Origin: Alphaproteobacteria bacterium
GTDB lineage: Bacteria > Pseudomonadota > Alphaproteobacteria > Caulobacterales > Aquidulcibacteraceae
Assembly: GCA_016124655.1 (NCBI GenBank)
Contig: WGNI01000002.1
Coordinates: 124,001-188,000, forward strand
Direction: 5' to 3'
Length of the DNA: 64,000 nt
Shown here: piece by piece, positions 26,936 to 35,430 of the stretch
Layout: each line of letters opens with the position of its first letter
Position numbering within the stretch: position 1 is the first letter of the stretch
Position numbers and translations under genes: made by a program
The notes under the pieces: model-generated
Told to the model about the DNA's origin: nothing
The model's input: the letters and a program-made list of their open reading frames with translations, nothing else
Database searches by the model: none

Positions 26936-27930
26936 GCGCGGCGGACACGCCCCCCGGCGCGCAAGCGCCGCGCAGCAAGCGCAAGGCGTTGATCCTGTGG
27001 GGCGTGCGGGCGTTCGTGTCGATCGCGGTGCTCGCGATCGCGTTTGCGATCGTGTCGCCGCAAGCGGTGTGGCGCGCGGTATTGAGCGTGGGGCCGGGAC
27101 TTTGGCTTGCGGCGCTTGCGGTGTTTCTGGGCGGGCATGTCATTTCCGCGTGGAAGTGGCGGATGCTGACCGATCCGCACGCCCGGTTCATGACCTATCT
27201 GCGGGCGCATTTCTCCGGCCTGGCCGCGAATATGGCGCTGCCTGGAGCGGCGAGCGGGGACATCGTGCGCGCGGGCGTCCTGTTCAAGGATTCGCAAAAC
27301 CGCGCGGCGCTTGCGGTCGGCTCGGTGGCGGAACGCCTGATCGACATTCTGGGGCTGATGATCTTCTCGCTGGTCGGTTTCATCGTCGCGCAGCGCGCTG
27401 GATCGGATGCGCAATTGATGATCTGGCTGAGCGTGTGCGTGGCGGGCGCCTTCATTGCCGCGCTGGCGTCGCGGCCGCTGATCGGGGTCGCGCTCAAGCT
27501 GTTGCCGCAGACCGGAAAGATCGCGCAAATCGGACGCAAGCTCGGCGAAGCCGCGCTGGAATTGACGCGCCGGCCGGACCGGCTGCTTGTGTGCCTCATC
27601 GTTTCCATGGCGGTGCAGGTCGTGTTCGTGCAGGTCAACGCCGCGATGGGCGAAGCGGCGGGCGTGCAGGTGTCGCTGGCGGCGTGGTTCTTCGCGTGGC
27701 CGCTCTCGAAAATCATTTCCACCTTACCGATCAGCGCGGGCGGCGTGGGCGTGCGTGAAGCGTCGCTTGCGGGTCTCTTGGCGCCGTTCGGCGCCGATCC
27801 CGCCGCCGTGGTCGCCGCCGGTCTTGTCTGGCAATCGATTGTCATCGCCGGCTCGCTCGGGGGCGCGGCTGCGCTTTGGGCGCTGCGCCGGCCCGTCTCA
27901 TCTCAAGGAGCTGCACCGCATGGCGCTTGA
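26932..27930 (+). CDS. LPG_synthase_TM (UPF0104) family membrane protein
   Basis: The 332-residue protein has about eight membrane helices and the family blocks AWKWRMLTD, FSGLAANMALPGAASGDIVRA and ISTLPISAGGVGVREASL. This family has the membrane half of lysylphosphatidylglycerol synthase without the catalytic domain and is widespread in polysaccharide gene sets, where a lipid or lipid-linked sugar flippase role is suspected. It overlaps the Dpm-like gene by 4 bases and the flavoprotein gene after it by 11 bases, which fits a linked step. Confidence 0.88.
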   Translation: MSAADTPPGAQAPRSKRKALILWGVRAFVSIAVLAIAFAIVSPQAVWRAVLSVGPGLWLAALAVFLGGHVISAWKWRMLTDPHARFMTYLRAHFSGLAANMALPGAASGDIVRAGVLFKDSQNRAALAVGSVAERLIDILGLMIFSLVGFIVAQRAGSDAQLMIWLSVCVAGAFIAALASRPLIGVALKLLPQTGKIAQIGRKLGEAALELTRRPDRLLVCLIVSMAVQVVFVQVNAAMGEAAGVQVSLAAWFFAWPLSKIISTLPISAGGVGVREASLAGLLAPFGADPAAVVAAGLVWQSIVIAGSLGGAAALWALRRPVSSQGAAPHGA

Positions 27931-29389
27931 AGAGCCTGTCCTGCGCGATCCAGCGCCGGCAAGCGCTGCGGCGAAGACGATCGCCGTGCTCGGCGCGGGC
28001 CCTGCGGGGCTGGGGGCTGCGCTGAACCTTTCCCGCGCGGGCAAGGCGCGGGTTGAGGTGATTGAAGCGTCGCCGCGCGTCGGCGGGGCTGCGGGCGGAT
28101 TCGACCTGGAAGGCGTGCATTGCGATTTCGGCAGCCACCGGCTGCATCCGGCCGCGGAAGCGCATGTTCTGGAGGACATCCGCGAAGCGCTCGGCGCCGA
28201 TCTGATGTGGCGGCCGCGCCATGGCCGCATCCGGCTGATGGGCAAGTGGGTGCACTTTCCGCTGAAGCCCGTGGATTTGGCGCTCAACGCGCCGAAGCCG
28301 TTCGTCGCCGGCGTGGCGATGGATTCAGCGTCGAAAGTGGTGGGTGCGCGCCGCGCGGGTGCCGACGAAACCTTCGCCAGCGTGCTCGAAGCCGGGCTCG
28401 GCCCGACGATCTGCCAATCCTTCTATTTTCCGTATGCGCGCAAATTGTGGGGCGTTGAGCCGGAGGCGCTCGATCCCGTCGCCGCGCATCGCCGCGTGTC
28501 GGGGTCTTCCATTCCAAAGATGATCGGCAAGGTGCTGCGCCAGGTTCCGGGGTTCAAATCGAAGACCGCCGGCGGGTTCTACTATCCGCGCAAGGGCTTC
28601 AAGCAGATCAGCGAAGGTCTGCGCACTTCGGCTGAGGCTTATGGCGCGCGGTTTACCTTCAACACGCGCGTGACGGATGTGTTCACTGAAGATGGCCGCG
28701 TGACGGGCGTCGGCCTCGACGGGCCGGAGGGCAAGCGCACACTGCCGGTGGGCGCGGCCTGGTCGAGCCTGCCGATCACCTTACTGGCGAAGATGATGCG
28801 GCCGAATGCGCCGCAGGCGGTGCTCGATGCGGCCGCCTCGATCCGCTACCGCGCCATGATCCTGATCTATCTGGTGCTGGAGCAGGACCAATTTACCGAG
28901 TTCGACGCGCACTATTTCCCGGAGACGCACATTCCGATGTCGCGGCTTTCGGAGCCGAAGAATTATTCCGCGGCGAACGAGCCCGACGGCGTGACGGTGC
29001 TGTGCGCAGAGCTGCCCTGCGCGGTGACCGACGATGTCTGGACGATGAGCGATGATGCGCTCGGGGAAGCGATGTGCGGGTGGCTGGCGGACACCGGCTT
29101 GCCGGTGCGGGCCAAGGTGCTGCGCACGGTCACGCACCGGCTGGCGCAGGCTTATCCGATCTATGACCGCGACTTCGCGGGCAAGCTCGACACGCTGGAG
29201 CAGTGGCTCGCCGGCTTCGAAGGATTGCTGACGTTCGGCCGCCAAGGGCTGTTTGCGCACGACAACACGCACCACGCGCTGGCAATGGCGCATGCGGCGG
29301 AGCGCTGCCTCGGCGCCGACGGCGTGTGGGACAAGCAGGCCTGGGCGCGCGCGCGCGAAAGTTTCCGCGATCACGTGGTGGAGGACTGA
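27920..29389 (+). CDS. Amine-oxidase-fold flavoprotein (paralog 1)
   Basis: From ATG 27920 (AAGGAG site, overlap of 11 bases with the previous gene) the protein has 489 residues. It has the FAD-binding motif AVLGAGPAGLGAAL, then GGAAGGFDLEGVHCDFGSHR, YPRKGFKQISEGL in the middle and a C-terminal FAD block QGLFAHDNTHHALAMA. This is the protoporphyrinogen-oxidase/UDP-galactopyranose-mutase-like fold. A role in redox or ring conversion of a sugar or lipid sugar is suggested by context only. The gene at 30549 codes for a related protein. Confidence 0.82.
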   Translation: MALEEPVLRDPAPASAAAKTIAVLGAGPAGLGAALNLSRAGKARVEVIEASPRVGGAAGGFDLEGVHCDFGSHRLHPAAEAHVLEDIREALGADLMWRPRHGRIRLMGKWVHFPLKPVDLALNAPKPFVAGVAMDSASKVVGARRAGADETFASVLEAGLGPTICQSFYFPYARKLWGVEPEALDPVAAHRRVSGSSIPKMIGKVLRQVPGFKSKTAGGFYYPRKGFKQISEGLRTSAEAYGARFTFNTRVTDVFTEDGRVTGVGLDGPEGKRTLPVGAAWSSLPITLLAKMMRPNAPQAVLDAAASIRYRAMILIYLVLEQDQFTEFDAHYFPETHIPMSRLSEPKNYSAANEPDGVTVLCAELPCAVTDDVWTMSDDALGEAMCGWLADTGLPVRAKVLRTVTHRLAQAYPIYDRDFAGKLDTLEQWLAGFEGLLTFGRQGLFAHDNTHHALAMAHAAERCLGADGVWDKQAWARARESFRDHVVED

Positions 29390-29391
29390 GC

Positions 29392-29499
29392 ATGACGCGC
29401 CCGGTTCGCCTGATTGTGGTATCGAACCTGCAAGCCCGCGCCATAGAGGCGACGCGGCGAAGCGTTCTGGCGCATGCGCGCCGGAAGGAAGCGGAGTAA
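29392..29499 (+). CDS. Possible 35-residue small protein
   Basis: A 35-codon frame starts at ATG 29392, 2 bases after the flavoprotein stop, with a GGAGGACTGAGC site directly ahead, and stops 2 bases before the next ATG. The product is short, basic and starts with a hydrophobic stretch (VRLIVVSNLQ). It fits exactly into the operon spacing, but there is no family match, so it could be a translational spacer rather than a functional protein. Confidence 0.4.
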   Translation: MTRPVRLIVVSNLQARAIEATRRSVLAHARRKEAE

Positions 29500-29501
29500 C
29501 C

Positions 29502-29888
29502 ATGTTTGAGCCGGAGGCAGGCGGACGCGGTGGTCGCGAGGCGATGAGCCCCAACACGCTGATGGTGATGAGCCTGTTCGCGAAGGCCGACGTGATGGCC
29601 GCCGCGGCGGCGGGCGCTGCAACCGCGGCGCTGGCGATGTTTCTGTTGACGATTTCGCTCGTGATCCGCGGGGCTGCGCCCGGTTACGAGGTGGGGCCGC
29701 ATCTTTCGGCCTTCATGACGTTCTGGCCGGGCTATTCTGTCAGTGTGGGCGGCAGCGTGGTCGGCGCGTTCTATGCGTCGCTGATCGGCGCGGTGCTCGG
29801 CTTCGTCACGGGCGTGTTCTGGAATTTCACCCATCTGATCATCATCGGCGCGGCGGTGCTGCGCGGCGAATGGCTGGAGGCGGAGTGA
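29502..29888 (+). CDS. Small membrane protein with one PGYxV module
   Basis: From ATG 29502 (site GGAAGGAAGCGGAG) the protein has 128 residues. It has two membrane helices, about residues 30-56 and 80-115, separated by a loop that ends in WPGYSVSVGGSVVGAFYASL. This module is repeated twice in the next gene. I do not recognise a named family. It lies between two related flavoproteins and is 5 bases from the next start, so it likely forms a complex with its neighbour. Topology probably places the PGYxV loop outside. Confidence 0.72.
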   Translation: MFEPEAGGRGGREAMSPNTLMVMSLFAKADVMAAAAAGAATAALAMFLLTISLVIRGAAPGYEVGPHLSAFMTFWPGYSVSVGGSVVGAFYASLIGAVLGFVTGVFWNFTHLIIIGAAVLRGEWLEAE

Positions 29889-29893
29889 CCCTC

Positions 29894-30559
29894 ATGGCGA
29901 GCGCGGACATCACTGCTGCGGCGAACGCCAACGAGACGGCGTTCAACCGACTGGTCTGGTTCAACACCGTGATCCTGGCGACCGTGTTCGGCGCGGCGTG
30001 CGGCGGATTGTTGCTGGTGGCGACCTATGCGTCGCTCGCTGTCTCCAGCGCGATGGGCGTGGAGCCGGGCCAATACCTCATGCTCCTGGGCGTGTTCCTG
30101 CCAGGCTACACGGTGACGCCTGTGGGCGCGTGGATCGGCTTCTTCTGGGGCTTTGTGTACGCGGCGCTGTCAGGCGGCGTGATGTATCAAATTTACGCGC
30201 GCAGCGCGGGGCGCGACTGGGCCAAGACGGTCACCTTCGATGTGAAGGCGCCGCGCTCGATCATGCAATTGACGCTGATCCTGTCGCCGCGCGCGCTGGG
30301 GCTGGCGGTCGGCGCGATCCTGGCGCTGCAGGTGTTCTTGTCGACTGCGTGGCTCGTCGCGCGCGGCACGGCCGATGAAAGCGTGCATGCCGAGCTGCTC
30401 AATCAATATCTGCCTGGCTACACGGTGAGCATGCCGGGCGCGCTGATCGGGGCCGTCTGGCTGTTTGTCTACGGTTTCGCCTTTTCCTGCTTGTTTGCAG
30501 TTGTGTATAACTACGTCGCGAAAAAACGCCTTGGCGGGGGATCTTCCAATGGTCGATGA
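29894..30559 (+). CDS. Membrane protein with two PGYxV modules
   Basis: From ATG 29894 the protein has 221 residues with four membrane helices arranged as two copies of one module: helix, outer loop, then LPGYTVTPVGAWIGFFWGF in the first and LPGYTVSMPGALIGAVWLF in the second. The 128-residue neighbour has one more copy. No known family was recognised. It overlaps the following flavoprotein gene by 11 bases, a sign of linked expression. An internal duplication of the small neighbour is the simplest origin. Confidence 0.74.
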   Translation: MASADITAAANANETAFNRLVWFNTVILATVFGAACGGLLLVATYASLAVSSAMGVEPGQYLMLLGVFLPGYTVTPVGAWIGFFWGFVYAALSGGVMYQIYARSAGRDWAKTVTFDVKAPRSIMQLTLILSPRALGLAVGAILALQVFLSTAWLVARGTADESVHAELLNQYLPGYTVSMPGALIGAVWLFVYGFAFSCLFAVVYNYVAKKRLGGGSSNGR

Positions 30560-32057
30560 ATTGAATGTCCCCAAGCATGTGATCATTCTCGGCGCGGGCC
30601 CTGCGGGTCTTGCGGTGGGCCATGAATTCACGGTGCAGGGCGGGCGCGTGACGGTGCTTGAGCGCAACCCTTACGTGGGCGGCCTGTGCGTCACGGTGCA
30701 GGATCAGGGCTACAAGTTCGATATCGGCGGCCACCGCTGGTTCACGAAGAACGAGCACTTGAACAATTGGTTTCGCCGCCTGATGGAAGGCGAGATCGTG
30801 ATGGTGGAGCGGATCAGCCGCATCTATCACCACGGCAAGTTCTTCAATTATCCGATCGCCTTCGGCGACGTGATCAAGAACACCGATCCGCTGACCGTGC
30901 TGCATGCCGGCTTCTCGTTCTTGTGGGTGACGCTGCAGCAATCGGTTTCGCCCAAGGATATCCGCAATATGCGCGACGCCTATGTCGCGCAGTTCGGCGT
31001 GAAGCTCTACGAGATGTTCTTCGAACAATATTCGGAGAAGGTGTGGGGCAAGCCTTGCGAGGAATTGTCTTCCGATTGGGTGTCGCAGCGCTCCAAAGGC
31101 CTTTCCGTGTTCTCGCTGGTGAAGAACGCGCTGTTGTCGCCGAAGCAGAAGGCGGTGAGCCTGATCGAGGAGTTCATGTATCCGCGCGACGGCTATGTGC
31201 GGATCCCCGAACGCATGGCCGAAGACATCGTCAAGGCCGGCAGCACTGTGAAGCTCAACAGCGCGGTGACGCGCATCGTCTATCACGGGCCGAACGATTT
31301 CGAAGTGTTCTATGGCGAAGGCGAGAGCGCGGGCTCGGTGCGCGGCGACGCGATCGTGTCCACAATCCCGCTGGGCCATTTGGCGCGCTTCATGGAGCCC
31401 GCGTGCGCGCCGGAAGTGATTGAGGCCGCGCGGCGCTTGAAGTTCCGCGACCTCGTCACGATTAATCTGCGGCTGAAGAAGAAGCAGGTCACGCCGGATA
31501 CCTGGCTTTATGTGCAGGACCGCTCGATCATTTTCGGCCGCATCCACGAGCCGAAGAATTGGTCGAAGGCGATGGTGCCGGATGACGAGCACACCTCGCT
31601 GGTGCTGGAGTGCTTCTGCACACGCGGCGACGACATCTGGAGCCTTTCAGATGAAGAGATCGCGCAACGCTGCGTCGATGCGCTGGCCGACAAGCTGAAG
31701 TTCATCGACCGGTCGGAAGTCGTGGGCTTCCAGGCGGTGCGCACGATCCAGGCCTATCCGGTCTATGACATGGATTATCAGGACAATATCGCGACCGTGA
31801 TGTCGTTCCTGAACACGCTGAAGGGCGTGCACATTGTCGGCCGCGGCGGGACGTTCCGCTACAACAACGCCGATCACTCCATCGAGATGGGGCTGCTGCT
31901 CGGCCGCAAGCTGTTGGGCTATAATGTCGACCATATGAGCGTGAACACGGAATCGACCTACCAAGAGATCATCAAGGAAGGCGAGACCATCACGCGCGAC
32001 CATTACAGCGCCAGCGATGCGCCCGCGAAGAAATCCAAGACGATTGTGGTCGACTGA
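30549..32057 (+). CDS. Amine-oxidase-fold flavoprotein (paralog 2)
   Basis: From ATG 30549 the protein has 502 residues. It opens with IILGAGPAGLAVGHEF, then VGGLCVTVQDQGYKFDIGGHR, a YSEKVWGKPCEEL segment, YPRDGYVRIPERMAED, and near the end a FAD block RYNNADHSIEMGLLLG. It has the same fold and order of blocks as the protein at 27920, with moderate similarity. Relatives of this type occur in exopolysaccharide gene sets and are often called UDP-galactopyranose mutase-like or protoporphyrinogen-oxidase-like. The reaction is unknown. Confidence 0.85.
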   Translation: MVDELNVPKHVIILGAGPAGLAVGHEFTVQGGRVTVLERNPYVGGLCVTVQDQGYKFDIGGHRWFTKNEHLNNWFRRLMEGEIVMVERISRIYHHGKFFNYPIAFGDVIKNTDPLTVLHAGFSFLWVTLQQSVSPKDIRNMRDAYVAQFGVKLYEMFFEQYSEKVWGKPCEELSSDWVSQRSKGLSVFSLVKNALLSPKQKAVSLIEEFMYPRDGYVRIPERMAEDIVKAGSTVKLNSAVTRIVYHGPNDFEVFYGEGESAGSVRGDAIVSTIPLGHLARFMEPACAPEVIEAARRLKFRDLVTINLRLKKKQVTPDTWLYVQDRSIIFGRIHEPKNWSKAMVPDDEHTSLVLECFCTRGDDIWSLSDEEIAQRCVDALADKLKFIDRSEVVGFQAVRTIQAYPVYDMDYQDNIATVMSFLNTLKGVHIVGRGGTFRYNNADHSIEMGLLLGRKLLGYNVDHMSVNTESTYQEIIKEGETITRDHYSASDAPAKKSKTIVVD

Positions 32058-32068
32058 ACCGGAGCCGA

Positions 32069-33112
32069 TTGAACGCCGCCATGCCTGATCACGACGCAGC
32101 CTCCGGATTGCGCATCAGCGTGATCATGCCGGCGTTCAATGCGATCGGCTTTTTGAAGCAGGCGCTGCCGCCCTTGATCGCGATGCGCGATCGCGGCGAA
32201 GTGCTGGAGGTGATCGTCGCCGACGATGAATCCACTGACGACACGCCGCTGGTCGCGGCGGAGCTTGGCGCGCGCGTCGTGAAAAACCCCAAGCGCGGCG
32301 GGCCCGGCGCTGCGCGCAATTTCGCGGCGCCGCTGGCGCAAGGCGAGATCCTCTGGTTTGTCGACGCCGACGTGATCGCCCATCCCGGCGGCGCGGACAG
32401 GATTCGCGACGCGTTCAAGGAAGCGGGCGTCGTGGCGTTGCATGGCTCCTACGACGATCGCCCGCCGGCGAAGAATTTCATGTCGCAGTACAAGAATTTG
32501 ATGCACCGCTTCTATCACCAGATGGGCAAGCGCGAGGCGTCGACGTTCTGGGCCGGTTGCGGCGCGGTGCGCAAGGACGCGTTTCTGGCGGTCGGCGGCT
32601 TCGACACGGTGGCGTATCATCGCCCTTCCATCGAGGACATCGATCTGGGCTATCGGCTGCGCGCGCGCGGCGGACGGTTGCTGCTGGTGCCGGAGCTGGA
32701 AGGCACGCATCTGAAATATTGGACGCTGCAAAACGCGCTGTTCACCGATATTTTCCGTCGTGCGCTGCCATGGGCGCGGCTGATGCTGACGCGCGAAGGC
32801 CTGACCGACGATCTCAATGTCTCGCAGGCGGAGCGGTGGCGGGCGGTGTATGCGGGCCTGTTGGTGTTGAGCCTGGCTGCGCCGATTGTGTCGGCGTCGT
32901 TGTGGTGGCTGCCGCTGGCGATGTTCGTGGGCGCGATCGCGATCAATTGGAAACTGTTTTCGTTCTTTGCGTCGCGGAAGAACCCATTCTTCGCGCTCGT
33001 CGCGCTTGGGTATCACCAGATCTATTATCTTTATTCCGCGGCGGTGTTTGTCTGGTGCGTGATTGAATCGAAAACGCCCGGTCTACGGCGCGCGGCGCCG
33101 CGCTTGGCTTAA
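32069..33112 (+). CDS. GT2 glycosyltransferase with C-terminal membrane helices
   Basis: The protein (347 residues from TTG 32069, or 343 from ATG 32081) has the GT2 core SVIMPAFNAIGFL, IVADDESTDDT, metal motif WFVDADVIAHPGG and the acceptor block IEDIDLGYRLRARGGRL. Hydrophobic segments near residues 255-300 anchor it to the membrane. It may add sugars to a lipid-linked acceptor. It ends the plus-strand chain and its stop interlocks with that of the convergent gene at 33109. Confidence 0.88.
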   Translation: MNAAMPDHDAASGLRISVIMPAFNAIGFLKQALPPLIAMRDRGEVLEVIVADDESTDDTPLVAAELGARVVKNPKRGGPGAARNFAAPLAQGEILWFVDADVIAHPGGADRIRDAFKEAGVVALHGSYDDRPPAKNFMSQYKNLMHRFYHQMGKREASTFWAGCGAVRKDAFLAVGGFDTVAYHRPSIEDIDLGYRLRARGGRLLLVPELEGTHLKYWTLQNALFTDIFRRALPWARLMLTREGLTDDLNVSQAERWRAVYAGLLVLSLAAPIVSASLWWLPLAMFVGAIAINWKLFSFFASRKNPFFALVALGYHQIYYLYSAAVFVWCVIESKTPGLRRAAPRLA

Positions 33113-35259
33113 GGGGCTACTGGTCCCTCGCCGACAACAATTACTTTGGAATGCGGAAGAGACGCGGCTGCGGCTGCGTCGGCCTCTTCGCCGCGGCTCA
33201 AGAGAAAGAGAGGGCGGTCGCGGTTGAGCTGCAGTGGGTCGTTGAAGAAGAGCGCGCTGCCGAAATCGCCTTCGATCCGCGCACGCACGAAGACGAGCGC
33301 GCCGCGCGCGTCCGGGTCGTGGGCGACCGCGCGATACTCGTCATGGTAGCCGCGAAATTCGTGGATGTGCGTGATACCGCGCCAGGCGGTGAAGATCGGC
33401 GCGCAGATAAGCGTCAGCGCGCAGAGAGCCGCGCCGAAGCGCGCAGCGGCGTTGGCGCCCAGCGCGGCGTTGAGCTTTTCCATGACATCGACGGCGCCGC
33501 GCACGCTCAGCCAAAGAATAGGCAACAGCGCCATGAACCAATAGCGTGCGCCGATATAGAAACTGTCATTGAACCAGTAGAAGATCAGCGGGACGATGAC
33601 GATGGCGAGGATCAAAGCGGCCAGCGCGTCGAGCCTGGACCACCGTCCCCAAAGCCCATGCGCGAAGACGAGCGCCATCGAAGCGGGCGCCGCGGCCCAG
33701 CCGAACAGTTCAAACTGCATCGTGCGCAGCGTATTCTGGAAGTTGACGATGCCTTCGAGCGCGCTGTGGCCCGGGCGCGGATCGATGCCGCCCCAGGTGT
33801 CCGGCGGTCCGCGATCTGGGCCGAAGCCGAAAGCGTTCGCGGCCGGTCCCCATAGAGCTTCGGTGTAGGCGCTGAGCGCTGTGCGCAGCGGCTCGCCCGT
33901 TAGCGCCATGTTGAACGGAAACAGCAAGACGCCAATCGCGGCGCAGCCTGCGCCATAGGCGAAGACGCGCGGCCAGATGTGTTTGTCGCGAAAGGCAAGG
34001 AACAGGAGGATGAATCCCGTCAAGCCGCCGATGGTGACGCCCTCCAGAGGACGCACGAGAAACAGCCAGCCCATCAGCGCGCCGGCGAGGATTGCGAACA
34101 AGAGCTCTTTGCGCGTCAGCGCGAGCCAGGCGCCAGTGACGAGTGCAAGCGTCAGCGCGTGCGGCATCAGCGATCCGGCGGACAAAAGCGCAAATGGCGA
34201 GAGCGCGAGCAATCCCGCGCAGGCGTTTGCATAGCCGACGTCCGCTAGCTTGCGCACTACGCCATGCGTGAACAGCACCGAGAGCGCTGCGCACAGCGGA
34301 TTGATCATCCAGAACGGGCCGAGCAGAAGCCCAAGCGCCAAGGCCGCGGGCCAGCCCGGCATCGTCACGGGAAACCAGCGGCCGGATTCGTTCTGGAAGA
34401 GATAAAACGACAACGCGTCCGACACGGGCTGCGGCGGCGCGGGCGCAAACAGAGCGCCTTGCGCCATCAAACGCGCCTGCAGCGCGTAGGCGATTTCATC
34501 CTCCACGTGCGGGACTGCTTCGAACGCAAGAAGCGCAAGCGCCGCGGCTGCAACAAAGGTGAAGGCGGCGCATGCCCATGGCAGGCGGCGATCCCATTGG
34601 CGCTCGGCGCCTATGTCTCCGGGAAGGCTGACGCGTTCGCTTAAGCGTATGCGCAACGCATCAAATGCGTCTGCTGGCCATGCGATGGCGAGCGCGGCCA
34701 AGGCGGCGAGATGGATGCAGAACAGCGCAAAAAACGCGAGACCCTGCGCGGCGAGATTGCGCGGGCCAATGCCGTTGAGGATCAAGGTCCACGACATCGC
34801 GGTGAAGGCGATAAGGCCGAACAGCGCGGCCGTGCGCACAGGACCGAACGTCGCCAATATGTGCGCCGCGCGCGTCCAGGGCGTTGCGCGCATGAGGATC
34901 ACAGCCGCGATTGCAGCCTCCAGCGCGATGAAGGGCGCGACAGCAAGCTGCGTTGTATCGGGCGCGCGCAGCGCCAGCTGATAGAACCAGCCGTCATTGA
35001 TCCAGACGAGTTGCGAGGCCGAGCCAACCACAATGCTTGCCGCGGTCGCGCCCGCCAGACGCCAGCGCGTCGGCCATGCGGCTGCAGCAAGCGCGCCTGC
35101 GGCCAGCGCGCAGACCAACCAAAAGGCCTGCAGCGGCGAGAGCGCTGCGGGACCGAGTCCGCGCGCGGCCGCGATCGCAGTAACAGCGCCCAACGCCGCG
35201 GCGCCGCCGGCGATCCAGGCCAGCCTGTTCGTGCTCGCCGCGCGCGCGTCTGCGGTCAT
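33109..35259 (-). CDS. GT-C-like polytopic membrane protein (paralog A)
   Basis: From ATG 35259 (GGAGGGG site) the protein has 716 residues and about 15 membrane helices. A large first outer loop after the fifth to sixth helix has VPHVEDEIAYALQARLMAQGA, with the Asp-Glu pair expected in GT39/GT83-type GT-C enzymes, followed by RWFPVTMPGWPAALALG. The protein at 43744 has the same arrangement ([10 protein letters not shown], then YQAGWPFV). It likely uses a polyprenyl-phosphate sugar outside the membrane, by family analogy only. It stands alone on the minus strand here. Confidence 0.78.
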   Translation of the reverse strand: MTADARAASTNRLAWIAGGAAALGAVTAIAAARGLGPAALSPLQAFWLVCALAAGALAAAAWPTRWRLAGATAASIVVGSASQLVWINDGWFYQLALRAPDTTQLAVAPFIALEAAIAAVILMRATPWTRAAHILATFGPVRTAALFGLIAFTAMSWTLILNGIGPRNLAAQGLAFFALFCIHLAALAALAIAWPADAFDALRIRLSERVSLPGDIGAERQWDRRLPWACAAFTFVAAAALALLAFEAVPHVEDEIAYALQARLMAQGALFAPAPPQPVSDALSFYLFQNESGRWFPVTMPGWPAALALGLLLGPFWMINPLCAALSVLFTHGVVRKLADVGYANACAGLLALSPFALLSAGSLMPHALTLALVTGAWLALTRKELLFAILAGALMGWLFLVRPLEGVTIGGLTGFILLFLAFRDKHIWPRVFAYGAGCAAIGVLLFPFNMALTGEPLRTALSAYTEALWGPAANAFGFGPDRGPPDTWGGIDPRPGHSALEGIVNFQNTLRTMQFELFGWAAAPASMALVFAHGLWGRWSRLDALAALILAIVIVPLIFYWFNDSFYIGARYWFMALLPILWLSVRGAVDVMEKLNAALGANAAARFGAALCALTLICAPIFTAWRGITHIHEFRGYHDEYRAVAHDPDARGALVFVRARIEGDFGSALFFNDPLQLNRDRPLFLLSRGEEADAAAAASLPHSKVIVVGEGPVAP

Positions 35260-35430
35260 CGGCAATCCCCTCCGTGCGAACCTCGCCCGCATGCGGGCTT
35301 AGACGGATGCGGGGCGGAATGGGAAGCGTCAGGAACGCGCATTGCCCCTTTGCGGTTGAGATTTTGCGTCCCAACAGCGAAGACAGCGCCAGACCGGCGC
35401 TGATGGCGGCGCGGGATCGCAGGAGCGAGC

